Positions 1-5,926 of a DNA stretch of 8,888 nucleotides are shown piece after piece. Both the position numbers and the translations under genes were made by a program. Positions within the stretch are counted from its first letter, which is position 1. Each line of letters begins with the position of its first letter. The DNA comes from Bacillota bacterium (GTDB lineage: Bacteria > Bacillota > Sulfobacillia > Symbiobacteriales > Symbiobacteriaceae): NCBI GenBank assembly GCA_028287415.1, contig JAQBPS010000460.1, forward strand, positions 1 through 8,888, given 5' to 3'. Under the pieces are notes generated by a model that saw only the letters and a list, made by a program, of their open reading frames with translations, did no database searches and was not told the DNA's origin.

Positions 1-985
1 CACAGCCGGTGTCATACAACTTTTCCAGCCCGCGCAGGGTGGCCATTTGACCAGCGGTATCGGAGTCGAACGCGACAATGACTTGCTGAGCCTGTTGGTG
101 CAGCACCTTGCATTGTTCGTCGGTCAGGGCGGTGCCCAGGGGCGCGATGACATTCTTGATGCCGACCTGGTGCGGCATGATCACGTCCATATAGCCTTCC
201 ACCAGAATCGCCTGATTGCTGGCGCGAATGGCCTCCTTGGCCTGGGCGAGGCCGAACAGCACGTTGCGCTTGATGAACAGCGGCGTGTCCGCCGTGTTCT
301 TGTACTTGGGGCCGTTCCCATAAAGGATTCGACCACCAAAGCCAATTACCCGGCTGTTCAGGTCCGTAATCGGGAACATAACCCGATCGAAGAAGGCGTC
401 CATGAAACCGGAACCTGCCCGACGTGGGACCGCCAGGCCCACCTTTTGCTGCACCTGGGGGCTGAAACGGCTGCGGAGCGCCTGGTACAACTTGCCATAC
501 CCCGGCGCCCACCCCAACCGGAACTGGCGAATTGTCTCATCGGTCAGCCCGCGATCAAGCAGATACTCGCGGGCCTCACGGCCTGGATCGCTCAGCAACT
601 GGCTGTGGAAGAACCGAGTGGCCAGGTCCAGCGCATCATACATGGCCCGGCGCTCCCGATAGGCCTGCTCCTCTTCCGGGGTGCGCTCCTCCTGGGGCAA
701 GGGAATGCGGGCCCGCTTGGCGAGCAGCACCAGCGTCTCGTAAAACGACATCTGGTCTCGTTCCATAATGAACTTGAACACGTCGCCGCTGGCCTTGCAG
801 CCGAAGCAATGGTAGATCTGGAGATCCGGGATTACATGAAAGGAGGGCGTCTTCTCCCCGTGAAAGGGACAAAGGCCCACGTACCGGTTGCCCCTGCGTT
901 CTAACTTGACATAGGACGAGACTACTTCCACGATATCATTCTTGGCGCGAACCTCGTCTTTAAACGTCTGGTCGAACAGGGCCAC
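1..985 (-). CDS. dnaG: DNA primase DnaG, 3' end cut off by the window
   Basis: DnaG makes the short RNA primers used by the replication fork and works with the DnaB-type helicase. 328 codons are visible, starting MALFDQTFKDEVRAKNDIVE. The N-terminal CHC2 zinc-binding domain is complete: CPFH at 39-42 and CFGC at 60-63 give ligands C39, H42, C60 and C63. The catalytic core follows, with MFPITDLNSRVIGFGGR at 203-219, PKYKNTADTPLF at 226-237, and the Toprim metal site EGYMD at 263-267 plus DSD at 307-309. The C-terminal part of the Toprim core and the helicase-binding domain lie beyond position 1. The GTG start is supported by an in-frame TGA at 991-989 and a ribosome binding site just upstream; no in-frame ATG occurs before residue 74. 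The gene is separated from ppdK by about 560 bp, so it is probably transcribed independently of ppdK. Family assignment is secure from the motifs. Confidence 0.97.
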   Translation of the reverse strand, partial: MALFDQTFKDEVRAKNDIVEVVSSYVKLERRGNRYVGLCPFHGEKTPSFHVIPDLQIYHCFGCKASGDVFKFIMERDQMSFYETLVLLAKRARIPLPQEERTPEEEQAYRERRAMYDALDLATRFFHSQLLSDPGREAREYLLDRGLTDETIRQFRLGWAPGYGKLYQALRSRFSPQVQQKVGLAVPRRAGSGFMDAFFDRVMFPITDLNSRVIGFGGRILYGNGPKYKNTADTPLFIKRNVLFGLAQAKEAIRASNQAILVEGYMDVIMPHQVGIKNVIAPLGTALTDEQCKVLHQQAQQVIVAFDSDTAGQMATLRGLEKLYDTGC

Positions 986-987
986 CG

Positions 988-999
988 ATCACCACCTCT
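988..999 (-). promoter_or_regulatory. Ribosome binding site of dnaG
   Basis: On the minus strand AGAGGTGGTGAT precedes the GTG start by 2 nt, a near match to the extended Bacillota Shine-Dalgarno sequence AGAAAGGAGGTGAT. The GAGG core sits about ten bases from the start. This supports GTG at 985 as the start. The GTG triplets inside the site itself are out of frame with dnaG. Confidence 0.7.
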
Positions 1000-1260
1000 G
1001 CAATTCCTCAAGACCTATCTTCGCTAAGCACGGAGCGAGTTCCTTCGACAGCGGACTAGCCCTCCAAGGCATCGGGTGGCTCCGCAATTGCGCTTTTGTA
1101 GGTTCTACGTGCCGATACTGATTCCTTCTGTATGTGAGCCGTATCACTAACTTTAAGGTCTACACCCTAGCTCACATCAGCATCCGATAGTATGACGCTC
1201 AGACCGTGCGTTTTGATACGGACGGCTCTGGGACTCACGCCTCGGCGGGCCGTTATTGTG

Positions 1261-1287
1261 CCGCGAATTTCACGGATTACGCGGATT
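1261..1287. repeat. Three tandem 9-bp degenerate repeats
   Basis: Read on the minus strand, three consecutive 9-mers are AATCCGCGT, AATCCGTGA and AATTCGCGG. Positions 1-2 and 4-6 vary little, with A-A at the start and a CG in the middle. From memory, similar AATCCGNGTAATCCGTG strings recur in non-coding DNA of many environmental bacteria, where they are translated spuriously as 'IRVIREIRG'-like peptides; I cannot verify that here. No function is assigned. Confidence 0.5.
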
Positions 1288-1320
1288 TTAAAGGAAATTT
1301 TACACGATCGGGACACAGAA

Positions 1321-1350
1321 GCCCCGTGAGGGTCCACGACCTCACGGGGC
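1321..1350. other. Perfect 11-bp inverted repeat (hairpin)
   Basis: GCCCCGTGAGG (1321-1331) is exactly complementary to CCTCACGGGGC (1340-1350) across an 8-nt loop, GTCCACGA. The stem is GC-rich and would be stable in RNA from either strand. Neither side has a run of T: the minus strand continues TTCTGTGTCC and the plus strand TGACGAGG. It could be a second-line terminator for ppdK or a leader structure for dnaG. A canonical intrinsic terminator is not shown. Confidence 0.6.
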
Positions 1351-1393
1351 TGACGAGGATTACTACAGGCGGGGAAGGGTGTGGGAAGGGCAA

Positions 1394-1443
1394 GCAGCAA
1401 ACCCCCCGCACATTGCGAGTTCAGCGTGCGGGGGGTTTGCTGC
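1394..1443. terminator. Strong bidirectional terminator-like hairpin downstream of ppdK
   Basis: An 18-bp perfect stem pairs 1394-1411 with 1426-1443 across a 14-nt loop. The core is CCCCCCGCAC against GTGCGGGGGG, flanked by an A-rich arm (GCAGCAAA) and a T-rich arm (TTTGCTGC), so either strand reads as a GC stem followed by TTTGCTGC. On the minus strand the tail continues TTGCCCTTCCC. There is no uninterrupted U tract, so efficiency is uncertain, but position about 100 bp after ppdK and stability fit a terminator for the yqfL-ppdK unit. Confidence 0.6.
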
Positions 1444-1466
1444 GCCGTCGGCGGCGCTCACGCGGC

Positions 1467-1518
1467 GCAACAAACTCCACAGGCACTAAAAATCGCAGTG
1501 CCAGATGGAGTTTGCTGC
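1467..1518. terminator. ppdK-proximal hairpin with two stacked stems
   Basis: GCAACAAACTCCA (1467-1479) pairs with TGGAGTTTGCTGC (1506-1518). In minus-strand RNA all 13 pairs form, one of them G-U. After a small internal loop, GGCACT (1482-1487) pairs with AGTGCC (1497-1502) around a 9-nt loop that reads GCGATTTTT on the minus strand. It is the first stem-loop after the ppdK stop, 27 nt downstream. A U run after the stem is lacking. It may act with the next hairpin as a tandem terminator or protect the mRNA 3' end. Confidence 0.5.
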
Positions 1519-1544
1519 TTGTGCCCCCTTCCCACTTGGTTTAC

Positions 1545-4223
1545 TTAAATACTACTGCTGGTCGCCTGAGCGCCCTTCGCCCGGGCAGCCGCCTGCGCCG
1601 CCGCGATCCGGGCCACAGGCACCCGGTACGGGGAGCACGAGACGTAATCCAGGCCGAGGCTGTGGCAGAACTCGATGGAGGCCGGATCGCCGCCATGCTC
1701 GCCGCAAATGCCCAGCTTGATGTCCGGCCGGACCTTACGCCCGAGGTCGCAGCCGATCGCCATCAGCTTGCCCACGCCCGTGCGGTCGATCGTTACGAAC
1801 GGGTTCTCCGGCAGGACCTTCTTCTCGACATACTGGCCCAGGAATTTGCCCTCAGCGTCATCACGGCTGTAGCCGTACGTCGTCTGAGTCAGGTCGTTCG
1901 TGCCGAAGGAGAAGAACTCGCCGTACTCAGCGATCTCGTCCGCGGTCAGCGCCGCACGGGGCACCTCGATCATCGTGCCGACCAGGTACTTGAAGGTGAC
2001 GCCGGCCTCCGCCATCACCTGCGTGGCGATGCTGTCCGTCATCACCCTGAGCGCCTTCAGCTCATTGACGTGGCCGACGAGCGGGTGCATCACCTCGGGC
2101 TCCACGCGCAGGCCTTCCTTGTTCAGCTGTGCGGCGGCCTCGAAAATCCCCCGGAGCTGCATCTCGTAGATCTCCGGGAAGATCATGCCGAGGCGGCAGC
2201 CACGGAAGCCGAGCATCGGGTTGACCTCAGAGAGCGCCCGCACCTTGCGCAACAGCTGCTCCTTCTGGTACAGCTCGCGCCCTTCCTTGCCGGTGGCCCT
2301 CATGACGGCCACCTCAATAGCCAGCTCCTCCGCGCCCGGCAGGAACTCATGCAGGGGCGGGTCCAGCAGGCGGATGGTCACCGGGTGGGGCGCCATCGCC
2401 TTGAACATCCCGTAGAAGTCATCCCGCTGCATGACCAGCAGCTTATCCAGCGCGAGCCGCCGCTCGTCCAGGTGCTCCGCGAGGATCATCTCGCGGGCGA
2501 CCGCCATGCGCTCGGGGTGATGGCCGCCCTGGCCGAACATGTGCTCAGTCCGGCAGAGCCCGATGCCCTCGGCGCCGAATTCCCGGGCCTTGCCGGCATC
2601 CTGCGGGTTGTCCGCGTTGGCGCGCACGCCGAGCGTGCGAATCTCGTCCGCCCAGGTGAGCAGCTCCTTGAACTCAGGGGAGAGCTCGGGGTCGACCAGG
2701 GGCACGGCACCGAGAATGACGTTGCCGGTGCCACCGTCCAGCGAGATGATGTCGCCTTCCTTGACCGTGCGGTCGCCCACCATGAAGAAGCCGCGCTCCA
2801 GGTCAATGCGGACCGACTCGCAGCCCACGACACAGGGCTTGCCCATGCCACGGGAGACGATCGCCGCATGCGACGTCATGCCGCCGCGGCTGGTCAGGAT
2901 GCCCTGTGCCACCACAATGCCGTGAATGTCGTCCGGCGACGTCTCCGGCCGGACCAGGACGACCTTCTGCCCTTCCTTGACCAGCTTCTCGGCCTTCTCG
3001 GGGTCGAACACGCAGATGCCGGAGGCGGCGCCGGGGCTGGCCGCAAGGCCGGTCGCCAGCACGTCGAGTTTGGCGGTCGGGTCGATGCCGCGGTGCAGGA
3101 GCTTGTCGATCTGCCCGGGCTCAATCCGCAGGACCGCCTGCTCCCTGCTGATCTTGCCGTCCTTGGCCAGGTCGACGGCAATCTTGATCGCTGCGGCGGG
3201 GGTGCGCTTGCCGGCCCGGCACTGTAGCATGTAGAGCTTCTTCCGCTCGATGGTAAACTCGATGTCCTGCATGTCGCCGTAGTGCTTCTCAAGCAGCTCG
3301 CACAGGTCGAACAGCTGCTGGTAGGCATCGGGCATCTCTTCCTTGAGGTGGGTCACCGGCAAAGGCGTGCGGATGCCGGCGACCACGTCCTCGCCCTGAG
3401 CGTTGGGCAGGTACTCGCCGTAGAACTCCTTGGCGCCAGTGTTCGGGTTGCGGGTGAAGACCACGCCCGTGGCGGAGTCGTTGCCCATGTTGCCGAACGC
3501 CATGGACTGCACGTTGACCGCGGTGCCCAGGTCGTCAGCGATCTTGTTGATGCGCCGGTAGACGATGGCGCGGGGGTTGTCCCAGGATTCGAACACCGCG
3601 TTGATCGCCAGGGCCAGCTGGTCGCGGGGGTCCTGCGGGAAATCCCGGTTGGCCAGCTTGCGGATGAGGGCCTTATAGTCCGCCACCAGCGCCTTCAGGT
3701 GCTCCGGCTGGAACTCTGTGTCCAGAACAATCCCGAGCCGCTCCTTGTGCTGCTCGAGCAGCCGCTCAAAGTTGTGCAGCGACACGCCCAGCACGACATT
3801 GCTGAACATCTGGATGAAACGCCGGTAGCAGTCCCAGGCGAACCGCTCGTTGTTCGTGTTGCGGGCGTGGGCCTCCACGGTCTGGTCGTTCAGGCCGAGG
3901 TTGAGGATCGTGTCCATCATGCCCGGCATCGAAATCGGCGCGCCGGAGCGCACGGAGACGAGAAGCGGGCTTTCGCTGTCGCCGAAACGCTTGCCCACCT
4001 TGGCCTCCAGCGCCTCCAGTGCAACGGCGACCTGGTCGGTCACGCCGGCGGGCAACGCCTTCTGCACGCTGTACGCCCGGCACACTTCGGTCGTAATCGT
4101 AAAGCCGGGCGGAACCGGCAGCCCGATGACGGTCATTTCTGCCAGGTTGGCACCCTTGCCGCCAAGCATCATCTTCATGTCTGCGCGACCCTCTTCAAAC
4201 GCGTAGACGTACTGCTTAGTCAC
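1545..4223 (-). CDS. ppdK: Pyruvate, phosphate dikinase
   Basis: PpdK interconverts pyruvate + ATP + Pi with phosphoenolpyruvate + AMP + PPi in the cytoplasm, serving gluconeogenesis or PPi-linked glycolysis. From the GTG it is 892 aa, a normal family length. The N-terminal ATP-grasp domain spans about 1-340 ([10 protein letters not shown] near 21, [20 protein letters not shown] near 90, QCRAGKRT near 334). The swivelling phosphohistidine domain has [15 protein letters not shown] with catalytic H452 and regulatory T450. The C-terminal TIM barrel carries [20 protein letters not shown] (about 769-788) and [10 protein letters not shown] with catalytic C840. All key residues are present. GTG at 4223 is preferred because it gives [12 protein letters not shown], matching family N-termini; TTG at 4226 is an alternative. 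GAGGGG (4238-4233) inside the upstream gene is the ribosome binding site. The start overlaps the regulator's last 8 nt, suggesting coupled translation. Confidence 0.98.
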   Translation of the reverse strand: MTKQYVYAFEEGRADMKMMLGGKGANLAEMTVIGLPVPPGFTITTEVCRAYSVQKALPAGVTDQVAVALEALEAKVGKRFGDSESPLLVSVRSGAPISMPGMMDTILNLGLNDQTVEAHARNTNNERFAWDCYRRFIQMFSNVVLGVSLHNFERLLEQHKERLGIVLDTEFQPEHLKALVADYKALIRKLANRDFPQDPRDQLALAINAVFESWDNPRAIVYRRINKIADDLGTAVNVQSMAFGNMGNDSATGVVFTRNPNTGAKEFYGEYLPNAQGEDVVAGIRTPLPVTHLKEEMPDAYQQLFDLCELLEKHYGDMQDIEFTIERKKLYMLQCRAGKRTPAAAIKIAVDLAKDGKISREQAVLRIEPGQIDKLLHRGIDPTAKLDVLATGLAASPGAASGICVFDPEKAEKLVKEGQKVVLVRPETSPDDIHGIVVAQGILTSRGGMTSHAAIVSRGMGKPCVVGCESVRIDLERGFFMVGDRTVKEGDIISLDGGTGNVILGAVPLVDPELSPEFKELLTWADEIRTLGVRANADNPQDAGKAREFGAEGIGLCRTEHMFGQGGHHPERMAVAREMILAEHLDERRLALDKLLVMQRDDFYGMFKAMAPHPVTIRLLDPPLHEFLPGAEELAIEVAVMRATGKEGRELYQKEQLLRKVRALSEVNPMLGFRGCRLGMIFPEIYEMQLRGIFEAAAQLNKEGLRVEPEVMHPLVGHVNELKALRVMTDSIATQVMAEAGVTFKYLVGTMIEVPRAALTADEIAEYGEFFSFGTNDLTQTTYGYSRDDAEGKFLGQYVEKKVLPENPFVTIDRTGVGKLMAIGCDLGRKVRPDIKLGICGEHGGDPASIEFCHSLGLDYVSCSPYRVPVARIAAAQAAARAKGAQATSSSI

Positions 4224-5037
4224 CAAATTTCACCCCTCGGTTAATGAGCTCCAACACCCGGACCGCGGTCTCCTCGATCGCCTTGTTGGTCACATCCACA
4301 AGCGGACAGCCCACTTTGCGGAAGACCTCTTCGGCATAATCCAGCTCCATCAGAATCCGCTCCATGCTCGAATAGTTCGCATCAGAGCGCAGTCCGATGG
4401 TCTTCACCCGTTCTTCGCGGATGTTGTGGAGCTTGTCAGGGCTGACCCGCAGGCCGACCACCTTGTGCGGCTCCACCAGGAATAACTCCTTGGGCAGCGC
4501 CACCTCGGGCACCAGGGGCAGGTTGGCCACCTTGACCCGACGGTGCGCCAGGTACATGGAGACCGGGGTCTTCGAGGAGCGCGACACACCCAGCAGGATC
4601 ACGTCCGCGCGCAGGAAACCACGGGGATCCTTGCCGTCGTCGTACTTCACGGCGAACTCGATCGCCTCAACCTTGCGGAAGTAGTCCTCATCCAACTGGT
4701 GGCTGAGGCCAGGTTCCAGCCTGGGAGGCCGTCCGAGCACCTTCTCGAGCCCGTCCAGCATGGGTCCCATGATGTCGATCGCCGTCAGGCCATACTGCTC
4801 TGTCAGCCGCTTCAGCTCTGCCCGCAGCTCCGGCACAATGATCGTGTAGACGATCATTGTCGGTTGCTGCCGGGCCGCCTCGATCGCCTCGCGCAGCGCC
4901 TGCTGGTCGTCCACCATGGGAAACCGGCGAATCTCCATGGCCGGTGCCGCAAACTGTGAAATCGCTGCGCGGGCTACCAGCTCAGCCGTCTCTCCTACCG
5001 AGTCGGACACCACGAACACCACCGGTCGGCCGACCAT
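4216..5037 (-). CDS. yqfL: PPDK regulatory protein (bifunctional kinase/pyrophosphorylase, DUF299 family)
   Basis: Members of this family inactivate PPDK by ADP-dependent phosphorylation of the threonine next to its catalytic histidine and reactivate it by Pi-dependent dephosphorylation that releases PPi. The 273-aa length is typical. Visible family marks are SDSVGETAE at 11-19, IDIMGPML at 87-94, the nucleotide-binding loop GVSRSSKTP at 150-158 followed by VSMYLA, and [12 protein letters not shown] at 247-258. The ATG at 5037 has AGGAGGGG four bases upstream. The gene ends at a TAA that lies inside ppdK, so regulator and target are co-transcribed and probably translationally coupled. The related PEP-synthase regulators share this fold; the adjacent ppdK and absence of a ppsA-like gene here favour PPDK as target. 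B. subtilis YqfL is the orthologue by gene position. Confidence 0.95.
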   Translation of the reverse strand: MVGRPVVFVVSDSVGETAELVARAAISQFAAPAMEIRRFPMVDDQQALREAIEAARQQPTMIVYTIIVPELRAELKRLTEQYGLTAIDIMGPMLDGLEKVLGRPPRLEPGLSHQLDEDYFRKVEAIEFAVKYDDGKDPRGFLRADVILLGVSRSSKTPVSMYLAHRRVKVANLPLVPEVALPKELFLVEPHKVVGLRVSPDKLHNIREERVKTIGLRSDANYSSMERILMELDYAEEVFRKVGCPLVDVTNKAIEETAVRVLELINRGVKFGD

Positions 5038-5041
5038 GTGA

Positions 5042-5049
5042 CCCCTCCT
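5042..5049 (-). promoter_or_regulatory. Ribosome binding site of the PPDK regulator
   Basis: AGGAGGGG on the minus strand lies four bases before the ATG at 5037. Counted from the AGGAGG core the spacing is six bases, which is near optimal. It fixes the start of the regulator. Confidence 0.7.
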
Positions 5050-5065
5050 GTTTCGGTTCGCTAAG

Positions 5066-5071
5066 ATTATA
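5066..5071 (-). promoter_or_regulatory. Candidate -10 box for yqfL-ppdK
   Basis: A perfect TATAAT on the minus strand lies 28 nt upstream of the regulator's start codon, in the only sizeable gap (82 nt) upstream of yqfL since glyQ. Transcription would begin near 5059, giving a leader of about 20 nt with the ribosome binding site. No good TTGACA match occurs 16-18 bases upstream and there is no TG extension, so the promoter may be weak or need an activator, or the match may be chance. It would separate yqfL-ppdK from the glyQS-DUF1189 transcript. Confidence 0.45.
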
Positions 5072-5119
5072 CGATACCTGCATGCCCAATCCTGCCCGTC
5101 GCACGATCCGGGATAGATT

Positions 5120-5881
5120 TCACGCAGCCTCAGCCGCCTGATGCGCCCGCAGCCCCATGATCAGGTACAGGACGGCGAGTCCCCACCAGATAGCGAAGCC
5201 CCCGAAAGAGAGGGTCCGGAAGGTCGGCCAGATCCACTGGATGATGATGGGCAGGGTCATCGCGTACAGGCCCAGCTTGAAGCCCAGATCGAAGGTGACC
5301 CGGCGCCCGGTCGCGGTGCCGTAGAGCAGGGCGATGCACCCCAGAATGAGCGCATCGAGCGCCTTGAACCCCAGCTGTGCCATGTAGCCCAGCACATACA
5401 GGAACGGCACGAGCCGGGGCAGCTTCGGCAGGAATGCGAGCAAGTCCGCCTTGGCCACCTGGACCGGCTCCAGGGGGCCGAGGCCGGTCACTTTCACCGA
5501 ACCCCCGGGCTGCACCTGATACAGGGTCTGCTCGGTGAGAAGTATGCTCCCGGGCGGCTCCTTGGCGATCGCATCGACCGTGGTCTTGCCGGTGGTATCG
5601 ATAATCACCGTCGTGCCGCCGGTATCCGACAGCCGGTAAGGCATGGGCCCGTCGAACCGGACATGCCCGTGGTCAAGCGCGAAATCCGGCGCCCGCTGCA
5701 TGTTGGGAATTGCGGCGGCGACGCTCCGGGTGAGCTGAACCGTGTTGATCCACCCCGAGATCGCCATGACGATCAACAGCAGCAGGGCGATATACCCGAA
5801 GCCGCCGGCCTTGGCCCGGGCGAGCCGGGCATAGCCGCTAAAACCGATCGTGGCATCCTTGAAACTGCTGATGAACGACAT
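5120..5881 (-). CDS. DUF1189-type membrane protein of unknown function
   Basis: This 253-aa protein has a short basic N-terminus, a first hydrophobic segment at about 28-45 ([15 protein letters not shown]), a polar loop of about 100 residues, and three more hydrophobic segments near 157-187, 204-219 and 226-243. The loop includes [14 protein letters not shown] (90-103) and [11 protein letters not shown] (113-123), and the segment [19 protein letters not shown] (197-215) follows. This layout and these motifs match my memory of the DUF1189 family of Bacillota; no function is established. The ATG at 5881 is chosen because GGAGG lies seven bases upstream. The upstream ATG at 5902 would add seven residues but has no ribosome binding site. 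The gene starts 45 nt after glyS and may ride on the glyQS transcript. It occupies the place held by ccpN in Bacillus but shares no features with that DNA-binding protein. Confidence 0.8.
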   Translation of the reverse strand: MSFISSFKDATIGFSGYARLARAKAGGFGYIALLLLIVMAISGWINTVQLTRSVAAAIPNMQRAPDFALDHGHVRFDGPMPYRLSDTGGTTVIIDTTGKTTVDAIAKEPPGSILLTEQTLYQVQPGGSVKVTGLGPLEPVQVAKADLLAFLPKLPRLVPFLYVLGYMAQLGFKALDALILGCIALLYGTATGRRVTFDLGFKLGLYAMTLPIIIQWIWPTFRTLSFGGFAIWWGLAVLYLIMGLRAHQAAEAA

Positions 5882-5888
5882 GACGAGG

Positions 5889-5893
5889 CCTCC
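5889..5893 (-). promoter_or_regulatory. Ribosome binding site deciding the DUF1189 start
   Basis: GGAGG on the minus strand is seven bases before the ATG at 5881. The competing in-frame ATG at 5902 has no such site. The shorter start is therefore annotated. Confidence 0.7.
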
Positions 5894-5926
5894 GCTTTCC
5901 ATAGCATCCGTATATGCGAGGCGAAA

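Larger units (their letters stand above)
1381..1535. repeat. 155-bp inverted-repeat segment with four alternating copies of a 9-nt word
   Basis: The ends are inverted repeats. GTGGGAAGGG (1381-1390) pairs with CCCTTCCCAC (1526-1535), and CAAGCAGCAAAC (1391-1402) pairs with GTTTGCTGCTTG (1510-1521), giving 22 pairs interrupted only by a 4-nt bulge, TGCC (1522-1525). Inside, the word GCAGCAAAC or its complement occurs four times in alternating orientation: 1394-1402, inverted 1435-1443, 1467-1475 (one change, GCAACAAAC) and inverted 1510-1518. Every arm therefore has two possible partners. The segment ends 9 nt after the ppdK stop codon. It may be a compound terminator, a small non-autonomous (MITE- or BIME-like) repeat, or both. 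I see no target-site duplication at its edges and no ORF inside. Confidence 0.75.
986..1544. other. Non-coding gap between ppdK and dnaG
   Basis: This gap of about 560 bp carries no ORF that I can support on either strand. It is visibly less GC-rich than the flanking genes. From the ppdK side it holds a 155-bp inverted-repeat segment (1381-1535), a perfect 11-bp hairpin (1321-1350), three tandem 9-bp repeats (1261-1287), and about 260 bp of dnaG leader. The leader contains a perfect 10-bp palindrome CGCAATTGCG (1083-1092) and distant complementary arms CGGAGC (1031-1036) and GCTCCG (1079-1084). I found no tRNA, no recognisable riboswitch, and no promoter with both -35 and -10 boxes at proper spacing. 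A dnaG promoter is expected here but not identified. Confidence 0.75.

Noticed and set aside
47..904. 285-codon open frame on the plus strand
   Set aside because: Antisense to dnaG, whose zinc and Toprim motifs prove the minus-strand frame.
1006..1032. Seven-codon GTG mini-ORF (VLSEDRS) ahead of dnaG
   Set aside because: It has an AAGGA-like site upstream but is too short to distinguish from chance, and nothing suggests an attenuator peptide.
1140..1320. Possible dnaG promoter among TAAAAT and TACTAT strings on the minus strand
   Set aside because: None of these -10-like hexamers has an acceptable -35 box at 16-18 bases, so no promoter is annotated.
1167..1400. 77-codon minus-strand frame in the ppdK-dnaG gap
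   Set aside because: It would start with TTG inside the hairpin stem, runs through the second hairpin and the 9-mer repeats, and its 'KIRVIREIRGTI' stretch is just the translated repeat.
1206..3227. 673-codon open frame on the plus strand
   Set aside because: It lies opposite ppdK for most of its length, is rich in R, H, L and D as antisense frames of GC-rich genes are, crosses the hairpin region, and shows no domain.
3282..4244. 320-codon open frame on the plus strand
   Set aside because: Antisense to the 5' half of ppdK; no motif and no ribosome binding site that I can support.
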